Both the position numbers and the translations under genes were made by a program. This document shows positions 62,905 through 64,000 of a stretch of 64,000 nt of DNA, piece after piece; positions within the stretch are counted from its first letter, which is position 1; every line of letters starts with the position of its first letter. Below the pieces are notes generated by a model. The model ran no database searches. It was given only the letters and a program-made list of their open reading frames with translations, and had not been told where the DNA came from. This DNA comes from JAPPLB01 sp965206655 (GTDB lineage: Bacteria; Acidobacteriota; Terriglobia; Bryobacterales; UBA6623): NCBI GenBank assembly GCA_965206655.1, contig CBDBKC010000001.1, forward strand, positions 1 through 64,000, read 5' to 3'.

Positions 62905-63440
62905 TGCTTTCTTCGATGAGTCTCGCCGAACTTCGCCTCGTCGCCGCCGGAGGGAGGCCCATCCCGGTTCCACCGTTCCTGCCTGCCCCTGCTCCCCTTG
63001 CGTTCCCCCGATGGGGAAGGACCTTTCGGTCCGGGACTCCGGACTTCTTTCGGCTCGGTTCGAGTCGCTCCTCTCGCTTTGCTCCTTGGTTCTTCGGCCC
63101 TTCGCTCCGGCGCTATTACCCACCTTCCTCGCTACTACGGCCTCTGCTGACTTCTCCTCCGCTCTCACCGAGGAGATCTCCCCAGGTAAGGTGCTGAATC
63201 TTTCCCTTCACACCGCCCGGCTCTACCGCGCACGTCTTCGGATGGACTTCGGGCTTCACGTTGGCTAGCACGCTTACCGCCCGTACACGGCCTCTCTGCC
63301 GATTCGTGTTCCTACGGTCAAAGGTTTGTTCCCCGCTTCCTTCAGCTTCACCTCGCGGCTACGCCTTGCGGTTCCCTACAGTTACCTCCATCAGTTCCCG
63401 GTCGGCTCCTTTCAGCCAACTAGATTCAGCCCATGCTGGG
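62905..63440 (-). other. Intron RNA domains I-III (noncoding)
   Basis: The stretch upstream of the maturase holds the ribozyme's structured 5' part; hairpins such as ttggctgaaaggagccgac are visible from 63420. No separate gene is supported. Confidence 0.6.
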
Positions 63441-63449
63441 CACACTAGC

Positions 63450-63473
63450 GCGGACCTCGGGGTTGAGGTCCGC
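63450..63473. repeat. Repeated hairpin gcggacctc/gaggtccgc, copy 4
   Basis: 5'-exon stem of the group II intron, followed on the plus strand by ggctttt. Same sequence class as 52338, 59987 and 60163. Confidence 0.8.
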
Positions 63474-63545
63474 GGCTTTTGCTTGACAGGGCTCTGGCGC
63501 ACGGCTGTGCCGTGCCGGGTCGCGCTCAGCGCGACCTCCGACCCC

Positions 63546-64000
63546 TTATACATACGTCCGGCGGAGCATCTCGGCGGCGCCTTCGTCGAGCAGGTCGGCT
63601 CGGCGGACTTCCTCAAAGCGCCCGAGCAGATCGGCTACCCGAAGCCGCTGTTTCTCGGTGCCGCTAAAGTCGTGGAGAATCCGTCCTCGGTGCATCATGA
63701 TCAGCCGGTCACCCAAATTGGCGGCCTGATGCATCGAGTGCGTCACCATGAGTGTCGTCAGCTTGTCTCGCGAGATGACTTGTTCGCTGAGTTGAATGAC
63801 CTGATCGGCGCTTTTGGGATCGAGCGCGGCGGTGTGCTCATCGAGCAGCAACAGGTGCGGTTTGAGCCACGTTGACATTAACAACGTGAGTGCTTGCCGC
63901 TGACCGCCCGACAAGCTGCCGATGGCATTGTCGAGCCGGTCTTCAAGCCCCATGTTCAGGCTGCCGACGGCCTCCCGCATGCGGCCTCGCAGGTCCGCGC
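63546..64000 (-). CDS. ABC transporter ATP-binding protein (partial)
   Basis: The C-terminal 151 codons; the N-terminus lies beyond the window. ABC signature LSGGQRQALTLLMSTWLKPH, Walker B LLLLDEHTAALDP and switch His in MVTHSMHQAANLGDRLIMMH. The sequence matches the COG1101-type ATPases that work with TrpX-like substrate-binding proteins for amino-acid or nucleoside uptake. The Walker A motif is outside the window. Confidence 0.9.
   Translation of the reverse strand, partial: ADLRGRMREAVGSLNMGLEDRLDNAIGSLSGGQRQALTLLMSTWLKPHLLLLDEHTAALDPKSADQVIQLSEQVISRDKLTTLMVTHSMHQAANLGDRLIMMHRGRILHDFSGTEKQRLRVADLLGRFEEVRRADLLDEGAAEMLRRTYV

Larger units (their letters stand above)
61563..63445 (-). mobile_element. 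Group II intron, class C-like (about 1.88 kb)
   Basis: The 5' end (minus) GTGTGCCCAGCATGGG follows directly after a stem-loop 5' exon (gcggacctc...gaggtccgc, 63450-63473). The 3' end carries a domain V-like hairpin (ccggatacggaaaaccgtat then gtccgg, 61613-61638) and a domain VI-like hairpin (gtggcgggg ... ccccgtcac) ending CCCGAT at about 61563. A position after an intrinsic terminator-like stem is typical of class C introns. Intron ends are approximate. Confidence 0.8.

Noticed and set aside
1..64000. CRISPR arrays, rRNA and tRNA genes
   Set aside because: No regularly spaced direct repeats and no tRNA or rRNA signature were seen when reading both strands. A tRNAscan or Infernal run could still find one.

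Overview
The window is high-GC bacterial DNA, most consistent with an Acidobacteriota genome of the Bryobacterales/Solibacter type. The reasons are three DUF1501 + DUF1549/DUF1553 (Planctomycete-cytochrome-like) gene pairs, a Ser/Thr kinase fused to a PD40 beta-propeller, a duplicated protein with an 'STGPRTEEGK' N-terminus, and dispersed palindromes. This is an inference from gene content; no rRNA marker is present. The region is heavily invaded. I recognise IS4, two IS1595, two related MITEs, IS3, IS200/IS605, an IS91-like element with its own integrase, IS1380, IS630 and a class-C-like group II intron. Several interrupted genes rejoin exactly in frame when the element and one target-site copy are removed.

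Positions 1-9240 hold the most unusual locus. Nine short, cysteine-free peptides share an acidic/lysine N-terminus and a double-glycine-type leader (consensus L-S/Q-D/E-E-x-L-x-x-A/V-S/A-G-G) followed by divergent cores. They sit in three groups: P1-P2 (+), P7-P6-P5-P4-P3 (-) followed by a SAM methyltransferase, and P8-P9 (+) followed by an FHA/class III nucleotidyl cyclase gene. Sigma-54-type -24/-12 promoters (TGG-N8/9-TTGC or GTGC, GG-N10-GC) lie 30-55 bp upstream of P1, P2, P3, P7 and P8. The C-terminus of an NtrC-type sigma-54 activator is left just upstream of P1. The locus is decaying: the activator is truncated by IS1380, P4 is cut by IS4, the methyltransferase by a MITE, and the cyclase is frameshifted. 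No transporter or peptidase for the peptides is in the window.

Positions 9240-12330 hold one ~240-residue gene hit by three related transposons. Positions 12350-34540 are mostly chromosomal: DUF1501/DUF1553 pairs, a 2H phosphoesterase, a lysine-rich histone-like protein, metX and metW separated by a kinase that is flanked by palindromic repeats, a TPR protein, IS3, a PilZ protein, aspS and a gamma carbonic anhydrase.

Positions 35500-38000 carry a nucleotidyltransferase / methyltransferase / CDP-alcohol phosphotransferase operon, possibly for a lipid or polymer head group. Positions 38500-48030 hold two copies of a duplicated module, a Kef-type antiporter, TrkH, a PQQ-like propeller protein and an orphan HigA. 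Positions 48090-52260 hold the third DUF1501/DUF1553 pair. From 52600 to the end there are HicBA, a Gp49-like toxin/XRE pair (toxin frameshifted), dense mobile elements, an exported sialidase, the group II intron and the end of an ABC ATPase gene.
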